DNA from: an uncultured Rhodopila sp.
GTDB taxonomy: Bacteria; Pseudomonadota; Alphaproteobacteria; Acetobacterales; Acetobacteraceae
DNA length: 64,000 nucleotides
Direction of reading: 5' to 3'
Assembly (NCBI GenBank): GCA_903851415.1
Contig: CAINOE010000051.1
Location: forward strand, 40,387 to 104,386
Shown here: piece after piece, positions 43,256-52,613 of the stretch
Layout of the letters: each line of letters opens with the position of its first letter
How positions within the stretch are numbered: the first letter of the stretch is position 1
Program-made: the position numbers and the translations under genes
Notes under the pieces: model-generated
The model's input: only the letters and a program-made list of their open reading frames with translations
Told to the model about the DNA's origin: nothing
The model's database searches: none

Positions 43256-44838
43256 TGAGTGCCGCCCTGGCCAATGCGGCACCGGTCGCCGGCGTTGCCG
43301 TCCGTGAAGCCTCCCTGCTGCGCCTGCTGACCTGCGGGTCGGTTGACGACGGCAAGTCCACGCTGCTCGGACGCATGCTGTTCGATTCGCATGCGGTGCT
43401 GGACGACCAGCTTGCGGCACTCGACCGCGACTCGCGGAAGTTCGGCACGCATGGCGAGCACCTCGATTTCGCCCTGCTGGTCGATGGCCTGTCGGCCGAG
43501 CGCGAGCAGGGCATCACCATCGACGTCGCCTATCGCTACTTCTCCACCCCGAAGCGGTCGTTCATCGTCGCCGACACGCCCGGCCACGAACAATACACCC
43601 GCAACATGGCGACCGGCGCCTCGACGGCGGAACTGGCGATCATCCTGGTGGATGCGCGCAAGGGCATCCTGCCGCAGACCCGCCGCCACTCCTTCATCGT
43701 CTCAATGGTGGGCGTGCGCCACGTGGTGCTGGCGGTCAACAAGATGGACCTGGTCGACTTTGACCAAAAAACCTACGACGACATCGTTGCCGCCTATACC
43801 GAGGCGGTCGCCTCACTCGGGTTCGAGACGATCGAGCCGATGCCGCTCTGCGCCCGCGAAGGCGACAACATCGCGGAACGCTCGGCGCGGACACCGTGGT
43901 TCCAGGGCACGCCGCTGCTGGAGTATCTCGAAAACGTCTCGATCGGGGAAGCGCCCGATCAGGCCAAGCGGCTGCATTTTCCGGTGCAGTGGGTGAACCG
44001 CCCGAACCTCGATTTCCGGGGCTACGCCGGCACCATCGCGACCGGCAAGGTGCAGGTCGGCGAGGGCGTGATGGTGCTGCCGAACCAGCGGCACAGCCGG
44101 ATCGCGCGCATCGTGACCGCCGACGGGGATTTGCAGACCGCCACCGCCGGGCAGGCGGTGACGCTGACCCTGACCGACGAGATCGACGTTTCGCGCGGCG
44201 ATGTGATTGTGCACGAGGCGTCGATCATGCAGGCGCGCAAGGGGATGACCGCGCGGGTGCTGTGGATGGCGGATGAGCCGCTGCGCGTCGGCCAGAGCTT
44301 CATCATCAAGCTCGGCACCGTCGAGGCGAACGCCGATGTCGTGCGGCTGCGCAACGCCGTGGACATCCACAGCTTCGAGGACCGTCCCGCCGAGGTGCTG
44401 GCGATGAACGGCATCGGAGTGATCGACCTGAACTTCGACAAGGCGATCGCCGCGACGGTGTATGGGCGCGACCGGGAGCTGGGATCGTTCATCCTGATCG
44501 ACCGCATGACCAACCAGACCGTCGCCCTCGGCACTGTCGAAGCCGATCGGCCGAAGCAGGCGAACGATAATGTGCGGCGGCATGCGGTGCTGCGGCTTGT
44601 CGGCGAGCCGGGGTCGCAGCAGCGGTGGAACGTCTACACGTCGGCCGGGCGCAAGCTTACCGAAGCGCTGATGCTGTTTCTGGTGGTCGCCGCGCTGTCG
44701 CAAAACGGCTGGCTGGCGCTGGCGGTATCCGTGGCCGATATGGTTCTGCGGCCGGTAGCCGATCGGCTGGCGGCATGGTGGTGGCAGCTTGTGGCCGCCG
44801 ATCGGCGGTTGCCGGCTATGGGCGGGCATGCGGACTAA
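43255..44838 (+). CDS. cysN: Sulfate adenylyltransferase subunit 1 with extra C-terminal membrane region
   Basis: 527 residues. EF-Tu-like GTPase: CGSVDDGKST (G1), EQGITIDVAYRY (G2), DTPGHEQYTRNM (G3), NKMDLVD (G4), followed by the beta-barrel domains ending near residue 430. The GTPase drives APS synthesis by CysD. Bacterial CysN is usually about 475 residues, or fused to an APS kinase. Here there is no kinase P-loop; instead about 95 residues contain two hydrophobic helices (TEALMLFLVVAALSQNG and WLALAVSVADMVLRPVADRL) that could anchor the complex in the membrane. The layout recalls DUF2061, but I am not sure of it. Confidence 0.93.
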   Translation: MSAALANAAPVAGVAVREASLLRLLTCGSVDDGKSTLLGRMLFDSHAVLDDQLAALDRDSRKFGTHGEHLDFALLVDGLSAEREQGITIDVAYRYFSTPKRSFIVADTPGHEQYTRNMATGASTAELAIILVDARKGILPQTRRHSFIVSMVGVRHVVLAVNKMDLVDFDQKTYDDIVAAYTEAVASLGFETIEPMPLCAREGDNIAERSARTPWFQGTPLLEYLENVSIGEAPDQAKRLHFPVQWVNRPNLDFRGYAGTIATGKVQVGEGVMVLPNQRHSRIARIVTADGDLQTATAGQAVTLTLTDEIDVSRGDVIVHEASIMQARKGMTARVLWMADEPLRVGQSFIIKLGTVEANADVVRLRNAVDIHSFEDRPAEVLAMNGIGVIDLNFDKAIAATVYGRDRELGSFILIDRMTNQTVALGTVEADRPKQANDNVRRHAVLRLVGEPGSQQRWNVYTSAGRKLTEALMLFLVVAALSQNGWLALAVSVADMVLRPVADRLAAWWWQLVAADRRLPAMGGHAD

Positions 44839-45166
44839 GGTGACACCCAAGGGCTGCCGCCTCGCGGGGCAGTGTCCTCAAAGCCGCCATGCCCCGGCTT
44901 GTCCGGGCCACTTGGCGCGGCGCGTGCCGGAATAGGTGGCCCGGACAAGACGGGGCATGGCGATTAACCGGCGGCCCGGGACGACCACCCCCCGGCCGCG
45001 CCGCCCGGCGGTGCCGGCAAGCATCCGTGTCCTTTGCTTGTGTTAACAATATCCACCGGGAAGGCCCCGGCTTTTTCTGGTTTCGGCCGCCCTGACGGGG
45101 CATAGCTTGCGCCGAGCAACCACCGGACGCGCCACCGGCTCGCCGGCACGTTTCGCAGGAGACTGG
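44839..45166. other. Intergenic region between cysN and the parvulin gene
   Basis: About 330 bp containing palindromic copy D, an AT-rich stretch TGTTAACAATATCC near 45040 that could be promoter, and a GC-rich segment ending in CTTTTT. No gene is supported. Confidence 0.5.
44885..44962. repeat. Palindromic element copy D
   Basis: 29-bp arms (44885-44913 and 44934-44962) with two mismatches; loop GGCGCGGCGCGTGCCGGAAT. Lies 46 bp after the cysN stop, where the hairpin could protect or end the cys transcript. Confidence 0.8.
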
Positions 45167-46156
45167 ATGCGTCCAATTGCCATGGTGTGCGGTTTTTGCC
45201 GCGTGCTCGCCTACGCCGCCCTGCTGACCGGCAGCGCTGCACCGCTGCTGGCCCAGCCGCCGCAATCCCACGCTCCTGCCGTGCCAAGCCCCGGCCTCGG
45301 CACAGGGCAGCGGCGTAGCGATCCGACTATCGACCAGGGCAGGCCGGCGCAAACGTCCCCGGACCCGATCATCGCCCTCGTCGAAGGGCATCCGATCTAC
45401 CTCAGCCAACTCGGCCGGGCGACCCGGGACCTGCCGGAGAACCTGCGCGGGCTGCCATTCGATACGCTGTATCCGGTACTGCTCGACCGGATCGTCGACC
45501 ATGAGGCGTTGGTGACGATGGCAAGGCGCGGGGGGCTGGAGGACCGGCCGGATGTCCAGGAGGAAATCCAGGCGGCAACCGGCCGGATCCTGGAGGGAGC
45601 GTATCTGAGCCAGGAGGCCAGTCCGAAGGTCACCGAGGCAGCAATCCAGGCCCGCTACAACCGGCAGTTTGCCGATCGGCCGGCCGCCGAGGAGGTGCGC
45701 GCCCGCCACATCCTGGTCGCGTCCGAGGGCGAAGCGCGCAAGGTGCTGGACGATTTGCGCAAAGGCGCCGATTTCGCGACGACCGCGCGGGTTCTCAGCA
45801 AGGACCCGGACGGCGCCAGGGGCGGCGATCTCGGGTTCTTCCGCCGCGAGCAGGTGTGGCCAGGCTTCGGCGACGTGGCGTTTTCGCTCCAGCCGGGCCA
45901 GCTCGCCCCGGACCCGGTCAAGAACGAATTCGGCTGGCATATCATCAAGGTGGAGGAAAAGCGGCTGGTCGCGCCGCCGGGCTATTCGGAGGCTCATGAC
46001 CAGTTGCAGCAGGAATTGCTCTCCGCCGCGGTGGCGCAAACGGTGGAGCAGGCGCGGGCACAATTGTCTATTCGCCGGTTCAACCTCGACGGCACCACCC
46101 TCGACACCGGCCCGAAGCTGAAGATCGGCAGTTCCGCAGGGCCGCCCGCTGAATGA
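45167..46156 (+). CDS. Periplasmic parvulin-type peptidyl-prolyl isomerase
   Basis: 329 residues from ATG 45167, preceded by CAGGAG. A signal peptide ends around LLAQPPQ. A SurA/PrsA-like N-terminal chaperone domain (GHPIYLSQLGRATRDLPENL, then VLLDRIVDHEALVTMARRGG) is followed by a parvulin domain at about 190-290: VRARHILVASEGEARKVLDD, FATTARVLSKDPDG, GGDLGFF and FGWHIIKVEE. Folds or escorts exported proteins. The family is sure; substrate is unknown. Confidence 0.92.
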   Translation: MRPIAMVCGFCRVLAYAALLTGSAAPLLAQPPQSHAPAVPSPGLGTGQRRSDPTIDQGRPAQTSPDPIIALVEGHPIYLSQLGRATRDLPENLRGLPFDTLYPVLLDRIVDHEALVTMARRGGLEDRPDVQEEIQAATGRILEGAYLSQEASPKVTEAAIQARYNRQFADRPAAEEVRARHILVASEGEARKVLDDLRKGADFATTARVLSKDPDGARGGDLGFFRREQVWPGFGDVAFSLQPGQLAPDPVKNEFGWHIIKVEEKRLVAPPGYSEAHDQLQQELLSAAVAQTVEQARAQLSIRRFNLDGTTLDTGPKLKIGSSAGPPAE

Positions 46157-46249
46157 CCGGCCCGCGTCTTCTTATTGCGGCGGAAAGATGACGTTCCGGT
46201 CTTGCGGAGCGATGGGGGCGCGGCTAAACACTGCCTCCCGTCCCGGAGC

Positions 46250-46324
46250 GGGCGCGTAGCTCAGCGGGAGAGCACCTCCCTGACACGGAGGGGGTCACAG
46301 GTTCAATCCCTGTCGCGCCCACCA
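46250..46324 (+). tRNA. tRNA-Val (anticodon GAC)
   Basis: 75 nt including encoded CCA (46322-46324). Acceptor arms GGGCGCG and CGCGCCC pair fully; D arm AGCTCAGCGGGAGAGC; anticodon stem CCTCC/GGAGG with loop CTGACAC giving GAC at 46282-46284; T arm ACAGGTTCAATCCCTGT. All invariant bases look right. Confidence 0.97.
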
Positions 46325-46479
46325 TCCAGGCTCCGGCGGCCGAACGCCCCTGAGCCTGCCGCAGGGATTGCCGGCCAGCTTCACTCCTGGCATTGATGCC
46401 CAATCGGAAGGCATTACCAGCGGACTGCTCCGGTTGCGGCGCGGTCGCGCCATCGTTGTTTCATCTGCCAGGAGTAGCC

Positions 46480-46896
46480 ATGCCCAGATTGGTCGCCGTT
46501 GCCGTCATCAGCGTGGCCGTGGGCAACCTGCTGGCGGCTTGCAGCACTCCGCCTCCGCCGGCCGCCGCTGCGCCGCCGCCGAAGCCGGTGCCAATCGACG
46601 GAACTTACGGCGGCGTTATGCAACTGAGCCGCGGCGATGCCATGAGCTGCGGCGACGAAAATCCGATCACTCTGCAGGTGAAGGATCACAGCTTCACCTA
46701 TCGACTGAGCCAGCCCCGGGCGGAGTGGAAGCCGAACATTGTCTTCACCGCGACGATCGGGCCGGACGGGTCGTTCAACGCCCGGTCGGGTCCGGATTCC
46801 ATGAGCGGGCAGGTTTCACAGGGAACCATGCAGGGCGTGATCGTCGGCGACATCTGCGGATTCAATTTCAACGCGGCCCGCGGCGGGACGTGGTGA
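46480..46896 (+). CDS. Small predicted lipoprotein
   Basis: 138 residues from ATG 46480 with a GGAG site. Signal MPRLVAVAVISVAVGNLLAA ends in lipobox LLAAC, then a Pro/Ala linker and a beta-rich domain (DGTYGGVMQLSRGDAMSCGD, RAEWKPNIVFTATIGPDGSF, MQGVIVGDICGFNFNAARGG). Two cysteines in that domain could form a disulfide. I do not recognise the family. It is probably anchored in the outer or inner membrane. Convergent with the HAD gene, 18 nt apart. Confidence 0.75.
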   Translation: MPRLVAVAVISVAVGNLLAACSTPPPPAAAAPPPKPVPIDGTYGGVMQLSRGDAMSCGDENPITLQVKDHSFTYRLSQPRAEWKPNIVFTATIGPDGSFNARSGPDSMSGQVSQGTMQGVIVGDICGFNFNAARGGTW

Positions 46897-46914
46897 GGCG
46901 GCGCGGCTGAGTGG

Positions 46915-47577
46915 TCAGTCCATCCAGCGTTCCACCGGGATGCCAAGGCGTGCGGCTTCTCGCGCCAACTGCGGCGTCGGGTCGATTGCGTAGCCTTCGT
47001 CGGCATATTGCAGCAGCGGCAGATCGCTGTGGTGGTCGGAATAGGCCACCAGTGGCAGCCGCTCGACTCCGGCGGCAGCCAGTATCTTTTTCACCGCGGC
47101 CAGTTTCGCCGTTCCGCGCAGGTTCGGCCCGTCCAGACCCGCCAGCAGCCGATGGGCGTCCAGGGCTGTGCGGGTGGCCACGACATGATGAAAACCCAGG
47201 CGCGCGCCGAGCGCCGCAGCATACAGGTCAAGGCCGGCGGTGGCCAGAATCAGCATGTCGCCCTGCCGCGCATGGATCGCGATCCTATCGATGGCAGCGC
47301 GCTTGGCCATCCGGCGCAGGCACGGATCGACGAAGGACTCGGTCAGCCGTTCGAGCTGACAGAGGCTGGCGCCACCGGCGACCGCTTGCAGAAACCGCTG
47401 TTTGACCTCGTCGTTGCTGGCCAGCCCTACCCCGAACCGGAGCGCGACGAGCGGAAGTCCGCCGCATCGAAGGAGCCGGTGCGGCCTGTGGCGCAGCACA
47501 TGGAGCAGGTAGGCGACGTAGGTATCGCCCCTGGTGATCGTGCCGTCCAGATCGAAGACCGCGGCAGCGGCGGTCAT
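46915..47577 (-). CDS. HAD-IB family phosphatase in the prenyl-sugar operon
   Basis: 220 residues from ATG 47577. Motif I VFDLDGTITRGDTY, motif II in MLILATAGLD, then RGTAKLAAVKKILAA and LVAYSDHHSDLPLLQYADEGYA (motif IV). HAD-IB enzymes include phosphoserine phosphatase-like proteins. Last gene of a four-gene operon with UbiA and GtrA. A likely job is removing the 5-phosphate of a polyprenyl-phosphoryl-phosphoribose. ATGA-type overlap with gtrA. Confidence 0.8.
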   Translation of the reverse strand: MTAAAAVFDLDGTITRGDTYVAYLLHVLRHRPHRLLRCGGLPLVALRFGVGLASNDEVKQRFLQAVAGGASLCQLERLTESFVDPCLRRMAKRAAIDRIAIHARQGDMLILATAGLDLYAAALGARLGFHHVVATRTALDAHRLLAGLDGPNLRGTAKLAAVKKILAAAGVERLPLVAYSDHHSDLPLLQYADEGYAIDPTPQLAREAARLGIPVERWMD

Positions 47578-47957
47578 GAAATCTGCTCGGAACGGTAGGC
47601 GCCGAACGTGAAGCGCCGGTTGCCGAGGAAGTTCAGGACGAACACGCATCCGGTCGTTGCGGTTTGCGCGGCCAGCGGCGCAAGCCCGAGACCGTGGAGA
47701 AGGCCGAACAGCAGCGTGTTCACGCCCAGCATGACGGTCGTGATGCCCACATACCGCGGGAGCGCCACGGCGTGCGCCCGGCTGGATCGGAAGACCCAGA
47801 GTTTCTGCAGAGTATAATTGAGTGCGCAGGCGAGAACGAAACCGATGGCCGATGCAGGCAGCGCCGGGCAGGCGATGCTCAGCAGCGATTGCAGGACGAT
47901 CAGATGCAAAGCCAGCGCCAGCCCGCCGGCGATCGCGTATCGGAGAAAGGCCGCCAT
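47574..47957 (-). CDS. GtrA-family membrane protein
   Basis: 127 residues with four membrane helices: FLRYAIAGGLALALHLIVLQ, ASAIGFVLACALNYTLQKLWVF (cited in part), YVGITTVMLGVNTLLFGLLH and TTGCVFVLNFLGNRRFTFG. This is the standard GtrA layout (NYxxxRxxxF and NFxxxRxxxF motifs appear as NYTLQKLWVF and NFLGNRRFTF). GtrA proteins are linked to translocation of polyprenyl-linked sugars. Start overlaps the ubiA stop as TGATG. Confidence 0.88.
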   Translation of the reverse strand: MAAFLRYAIAGGLALALHLIVLQSLLSIACPALPASAIGFVLACALNYTLQKLWVFRSSRAHAVALPRYVGITTVMLGVNTLLFGLLHGLGLAPLAAQTATTGCVFVLNFLGNRRFTFGAYRSEQIS

Positions 47958-48997
47958 CAGTGCCCGAGCGGGATGTAGTATGGCCGCATCAGCCCATCCA
48001 GGATCGGTATGTCGACAACGAAGAGGATCATGACGACGGCGAATGTCAGCGCCGCGAAGCCCATGAATGCCGCTTCCCGGTAAAGCTTCTCCGGCGCCTG
48101 GGCGGCGGAATCGCTCTTCAGGCCGATGGCGAGGTACCAGGTGAACAGCACGGCAAAGAAGGGGAAGCTCAGCAGCAGCTCGATTTTGTATTTGATCAGG
48201 AACACACCGATCAGAAAAGCGGAGCAAACCGCATAGAAGAACGACGATAAAAGTAAGGAATTTTCCGTATAGTGCTCGAACGAACGCCGGTAATACCCGG
48301 CCTGCACCGGATCGGCAATGCGCCTGTACTCCGAGTAGCGCTTGGTTCCCATCAGGAACGCTCCGCCCATCCAGTAGGCCAGCAGGACGCTGCCCGGTGG
48401 GATGACAGACGCGGTGACCGCGAACCAGCCGAGCAGGAACCGGATCGGATTGTTGACCGATTCCGACAGCACGTCGAGATATTGCCGATCCTTCGTGCGG
48501 AGCGGCTCCACGTTGTAAGCGACGCCCATCGCGAGCAGCCACAGGCTGGTGGCCAGGAACGCTCCGTTGATGCACCAGGCCAGGATGCCTCCCGCGGCGG
48601 CCAGCACCGCGTATTGCGCCGCCACCAGGCGGACATCGAGGCGTCCCTCCGCCCCCGGGCGGCTTCGCTTCAGGGGATGGAAGCGGTCGAACGGTGCATC
48701 CAGATATTCGTTTATCGTGTAGTTGGCGGATGCCATCAGGCAGCAACTGATCGCCGCGATAATCAGGTTGGGCACCGGCAGGCCGTTGGTTTTGTGCACC
48801 AGAACGAAAGCCAGCGCTGCGCCAGGGACCATGAAAATATTCTTCACCCAGTGATCCGGGCGCGCGATCCGGATGTAGTCTCTGACGGCAGCCCGGACTT
48901 GGCCGCTATTTGCCCGGTGGGATAAATCGATCACGGCTAACTCCGGAAAAGGCACGCGCAGCCGGGAAAATGCCGGCGGGCGCGGACGATTGGTCAT
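47957..48997 (-). CDS. UbiA-family prenyltransferase, decaprenyl-phosphate phosphoribosyltransferase type
   Basis: 346 residues from ATG 48997, which overlaps the stop of the upstream gene (ATGA). About 8-9 membrane helices. The first Asp-rich motif is NEYLDAPFDRFHPLKRSRP, the HPxKRxRP form seen in Rv3806c-type enzymes that attach 5-phosphoribose from PRPP to decaprenyl phosphate, rather than the quinone-forming UbiA. The second motif is in YNVEPLRTKDRQYLDVLSE. N-terminal RIARPDHWVKNIFMV agrees. Assignment to PRPP transfer is inference from motifs and neighbours. Confidence 0.82.
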   Translation of the reverse strand: MTNRPRPPAFSRLRVPFPELAVIDLSHRANSGQVRAAVRDYIRIARPDHWVKNIFMVPGAALAFVLVHKTNGLPVPNLIIAAISCCLMASANYTINEYLDAPFDRFHPLKRSRPGAEGRLDVRLVAAQYAVLAAAGGILAWCINGAFLATSLWLLAMGVAYNVEPLRTKDRQYLDVLSESVNNPIRFLLGWFAVTASVIPPGSVLLAYWMGGAFLMGTKRYSEYRRIADPVQAGYYRRSFEHYTENSLLLSSFFYAVCSAFLIGVFLIKYKIELLLSFPFFAVLFTWYLAIGLKSDSAAQAPEKLYREAAFMGFAALTFAVVMILFVVDIPILDGLMRPYYIPLGH

Positions 48998-50475
48998 TGA
49001 AACGCTGATCGGGCGAGCGGAACGTATGGCGATAGCTTCAGGCGCACCTCCATCGGCACATCGTTGGCCCAAACCTTATGCACCACCAGAAAGTAATGGC
49101 TTCCAATAATACCGATGATACATAAGGCAAGTGCACAGCGAACAACCATGCGGCGCCAGCTTCTATCGGCGATTGCCTTGCCAAGCTCCCGGTATCCCGC
49201 GAAAGCCGCCAAAGACACGAAAGGCGCAAAGTCCATGCGGTAGCGCATGGCCGCGTTCATTGAAGCGCAGACCAGCAGAATGATCACCGCATGCGCGGCG
49301 AGAACCAGCCTCAATGGCACTATGCTTGTGCCCGGCAGATTGGCCGGGCGCCAAAAAACGCCATGCAAGCCAATGCCGGCCAGAACGATAAGCAAAGGGT
49401 TAACGATCAGGCCGCTTAGCGGCGGCGCTTCCAGCCCCCAAAAATGGTCGCTTAGATAGGCGGAGAACGGGGGCGTGGATTTTAGCAGGTAGGGAATACC
49501 TGTCGCATAATAAAGTGCGGATATCCAAATGCGCCCTGGATCGATGTCACCATGCGCCAGGAAGGCAGCCATCTGTATCGGACGTCTCGATCCGTAATCG
49601 TAGAAATGGAAATCCGCAAAACGAAACGGATTGTCCCATCTGCCATAATTGACGATTCCAGCGATCACTGCGAAAAAAGTCAAAATCAACAATGGCGTCA
49701 GAACGCGAGTGCCGAGTAACGAACGGGACCGCGCCGCGGCCGGTAATCGAGCGGAACCAAAGGGTTGCCTCGGCGCAGATGCCGCGGCGCGCGCGGTCCA
49801 CGCAACCAGGACCACGATCAGGGTCGTAGCGAGACACAGGCCCACTCCGACCGAGGCGCGGGTATTGAGAGCGAGCCCTGAAAGAGTGGCAAGAAAACCG
49901 AGGTCGCGCAGCGTGAATATACCTTGGCTCAGTACAACGCGCAGAACGATCAGGTTGAAAGCCGCTCCCATCGCAGCCGACCAAAAAATGGGTTCGTGAA
50001 ATATCCTGGCCGAGGCGAGCAGATATATCTGCGGGCCGCTAAGGCAGAGCGCCGCGAGCGTGACGGCCAGAAGAGCAACCGACCTGGCGGCCGGCGCCAG
50101 TGAACAATGCGTAAGCCACAACGTCCGGACCTGCAGTCCAACAAAAGAGACCATCGCCACGATACAGGAAAGGCGCGCAAGCCCGCCGTTCGCGTCATCC
50201 AAGACGGGCGATACCAGCAGTCGGAGAAAGGCGGGGAATATGCCGAAATACGTGTACGTCTCGCCGTTCCGGGTGAATGATTCGGGAGCTATTACGTCGC
50301 GATCCACGGTGAATTCGCCGCGCACGAGGTGCCGCATCATGTTGCCGAACGCGCGGTCCAGCCATTCGGGTGCCAGAAGCTCGAGAGTGCCGTTGCCAAT
50401 GAGCAGGGTCTGGTAGACCGCCAGACCGGAACACAAAATGACGAACGCGGCGATCGCAAGCGGCCGTTCGCGCAT
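48994..50475 (-). CDS. Polytopic membrane protein, possible GT-C glycosyltransferase
   Basis: 493 residues, about 11 membrane helices, with large loops at residues 27-75 and 280-340. The first loop (RHLVRGEFTVDRDVIAPESF then YTYFGIFPAFLRLL) has acidic residues at a position where GT-C enzymes keep the catalytic Asp. No named family recognised. First gene of the operon with UbiA, GtrA and HAD, so it may be the transferase that uses the lipid-linked pentose. Composition is less GC-rich than most neighbours. Confidence 0.65.
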   Translation of the reverse strand: MRERPLAIAAFVILCSGLAVYQTLLIGNGTLELLAPEWLDRAFGNMMRHLVRGEFTVDRDVIAPESFTRNGETYTYFGIFPAFLRLLVSPVLDDANGGLARLSCIVAMVSFVGLQVRTLWLTHCSLAPAARSVALLAVTLAALCLSGPQIYLLASARIFHEPIFWSAAMGAAFNLIVLRVVLSQGIFTLRDLGFLATLSGLALNTRASVGVGLCLATTLIVVLVAWTARAAASAPRQPFGSARLPAAARSRSLLGTRVLTPLLILTFFAVIAGIVNYGRWDNPFRFADFHFYDYGSRRPIQMAAFLAHGDIDPGRIWISALYYATGIPYLLKSTPPFSAYLSDHFWGLEAPPLSGLIVNPLLIVLAGIGLHGVFWRPANLPGTSIVPLRLVLAAHAVIILLVCASMNAAMRYRMDFAPFVSLAAFAGYRELGKAIADRSWRRMVVRCALALCIIGIIGSHYFLVVHKVWANDVPMEVRLKLSPYVPLARSAFQ

Positions 50476-51071
50476 CAGAGCCGGCCCGGCGCGTTCGACG
50501 CGAAGATTTTCGTATCCATGTGTATCAAAAAAACTATCCGGCTATTGAAACCATCGCTCGGCCCTATCTAGGGAATTGTGCGATCTCTGTCACGAGACAA
50601 TATGGCGGCGACGGGGCATGGCTCCGCCCCGAATCCTGCCGCCGAACCGGGATGGTCGCGAGACAAACGGACGGGTTGCCGCCGGCCAGGACGTCAACGG
50701 GCGCGGCGGCTCGTGCCTGCTGCCCGCCCCCCAAGCCTCCGATCTCGCAGGCTTGCCCCAAGGCTGCAGCGGCGGGCCTGAAGCGCGCGACGACGCCGCG
50801 ATGCCGCGGACAATCATTCTGCCTGGCGAGCCGGAACAACCGCCGGCCCGCAGCAAGGCCGAACCCCTCGCAAAAAAATCGCCGCGGTTAACCTTTTGGC
50901 AAGACTCTGCTGTCACTGTCCTCTCCGCCAATCCAGAGGCTGGCTTCGCCGCCGCAGCTCATTCCGAAACGCCCCGGAATGTCTGCGCGGCGAACGCCGG
51001 TTCGATGGACCGCAAAGGAGAACCTTCGCTCAACCACCCCGAAACGCCCTGTTCACGTTAGGCACTTAACC
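50476..51071. other. Large intergenic region between divergent operons
   Basis: About 600 bp. The left part (50520-50580) is AT-rich with TTGATA-like sequence on the minus strand, a plausible promoter of the prenyl-sugar operon. The rest is GC-rich and holds only Arg/Pro-rich frames that look non-coding. The chemoreceptor promoter must lie here too. Confidence 0.5.
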
Positions 51072-52427
51072 ATGCGAATTCACCCTGACCCCCTGGACAC
51101 CGTCGCGACTACACGCTCGCGTCTTGCCTTCCTGCAGATCACCCCGGAAACCGGGCGGACCCTCTCCGGCTTCTGGCCGCACGTGCAGGCGGGGCTGCCG
51201 GAAATCCTCGACGGCTTCTACCGCCATGCCGGGACGGAGCCGCATCTCGCCAAAATGATGGGCAACCAGACGGCGCGGTTGAAGGGCGTGCAGGGCACCC
51301 ACTGGGAACGGTTGTTCTCCGGACGCTTCGACGATGCCTATTTCGAAAGCGTGCGCACCGTCGGCCTGGTGCATGCCCGCATCGGCCTCGAGCCGGCGTG
51401 GTATATCGGCAGCTACAACTTCGTGCTGGCCCACCTCAACCGCATCGCCGGGCGTGTGCACCGCTTCGCCCCGGCGCGCGCGCGGCAGGTGATGGAGGCG
51501 GTGCTGGCGGCGGTCATGCTGGATATGAGCATCGCGATATCGGTCTACCAGGAACGGCTGATCGAGGCGTCGGAGCAGCGGTCGAAGTCAATTGACGCGC
51601 TCGCCAAGGCATTCGAGTCGAAAGCCGGCGAGCTGGTCGGGAAGGTCTCGATCGCGGCGAACGATCTACAGACCACGGCCCGGTCGATGACCGGCACGGC
51701 CGGCGAGGCGCTGCACCAGGCGACCAACGTCGCCGCGGCGGCCGAGGAAGCCAGCGTCAATGTGCAGACCGTCGCCGCGGCGGCGGAGGAACTGGCATCC
51801 TCGATCAACGAAATCTCCCGCCAGGTCGCGCAGTCGGCGAAAGTCGCGGGCAAGGCGAGGGATGACGCGCGGCGCACCGACGGGGTCGTTCAGGCGCTAT
51901 CGGACGGCGCGCAGAAAATCGGCGAGGTCGTCGGGCTGATCAGCAACATCGCCGGCCAGACCAACCTGCTGGCGCTCAACGCGACGATCGAGGCGGCACG
52001 CGCGGGCGATGCCGGCAAGGGCTTCGCGGTTGTCGCTTCCGAGGTGAAAAGCCTGGCCACCCAGACGGCCAAGGCGACCGAGGACATCGCGCATCAGATC
52101 GCGCAGATCCAGACCGCGACCAAGGACGCCGTCGATTCGATCCGGGGCATCGGCACGACCATCGGCGAGATCAGCGAAATCGCCGCCGCCATCGCCGCCG
52201 CGGTGGAGGAGCAGGGTTCCGCCACGCAGGAGATCGCCCGCAACGTGCAGCAGGCTGCGGCCGGGACGCAGGAGGTTTCGTCCAATATCGTCGGGGTCAG
52301 CAGAGGCGCCAACGATACCGGCGCGGCGGCGAACCAGGTGCTGGAAGCGGCTGGCGCCTTGTCGCGCCAGGCCGAACAGCTCCGCGGAGAGGTCGGCGCG
52401 TTCATCGGGGGGGTCAAGGCGGCGTAA
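51072..52427 (+). CDS. Globin-coupled chemoreceptor (HemAT-like, soluble)
   Basis: 451 residues from ATG 51072. N-terminal sensor globin (1-180) with proximal haem His101 in [12 protein letters not shown] and Tyr50 at the distal position. There is no membrane segment. The C-terminal signalling domain includes coiled coil and the hairpin tip [21 protein letters not shown], cited here only partly as [15 protein letters not shown]. It should sense oxygen or another gas and signal through CheA/CheW. No other che genes nearby. A start further upstream at 50979 would add an unrelated basic tail. Confidence 0.92.
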   Translation: MRIHPDPLDTVATTRSRLAFLQITPETGRTLSGFWPHVQAGLPEILDGFYRHAGTEPHLAKMMGNQTARLKGVQGTHWERLFSGRFDDAYFESVRTVGLVHARIGLEPAWYIGSYNFVLAHLNRIAGRVHRFAPARARQVMEAVLAAVMLDMSIAISVYQERLIEASEQRSKSIDALAKAFESKAGELVGKVSIAANDLQTTARSMTGTAGEALHQATNVAAAAEEASVNVQTVAAAAEELASSINEISRQVAQSAKVAGKARDDARRTDGVVQALSDGAQKIGEVVGLISNIAGQTNLLALNATIEAARAGDAGKGFAVVASEVKSLATQTAKATEDIAHQIAQIQTATKDAVDSIRGIGTTIGEISEIAAAIAAAVEEQGSATQEIARNVQQAAAGTQEVSSNIVGVSRGANDTGAAANQVLEAAGALSRQAEQLRGEVGAFIGGVKAA

Positions 52428-52580
52428 CGGACGTTAACGCCACGTCAGCGGCGGCCCGGGACGGAAATGCGCCGGGAATTGAGCGCCGCGCCGTTGTTTT
52501 ACAAGCGAAGCCGTTGCTCCGCCATAGGGTCGCCCGGGCCGGGCCGGGTGCCGCACCATAGTCGCGACCTTTGACCGCGC

Positions 52581-52606
52581 GTCGGGCCCGGGCGCCCGGG
52601 CCCGAC
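52581..52606. terminator. Perfect GC palindrome between convergent genes
   Basis: GTCGGGCCCGGG-CG-CCCGGGCCCGAC, 12-bp perfect arms, with TTGACC/GGTCAA outside that can lengthen the stem. It lies between the chemoreceptor and amidase stops, a good position for a two-way terminator, though without U-tracts. Confidence 0.6.
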
Positions 52607-52613
52607 ACACGGG

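Noticed and set aside
50476..51071. Small plus-strand frames in the large intergenic region
   Set aside because: Arg/Pro-rich with no motif and overlapping one another in all frames, as expected for non-coding GC-rich DNA.
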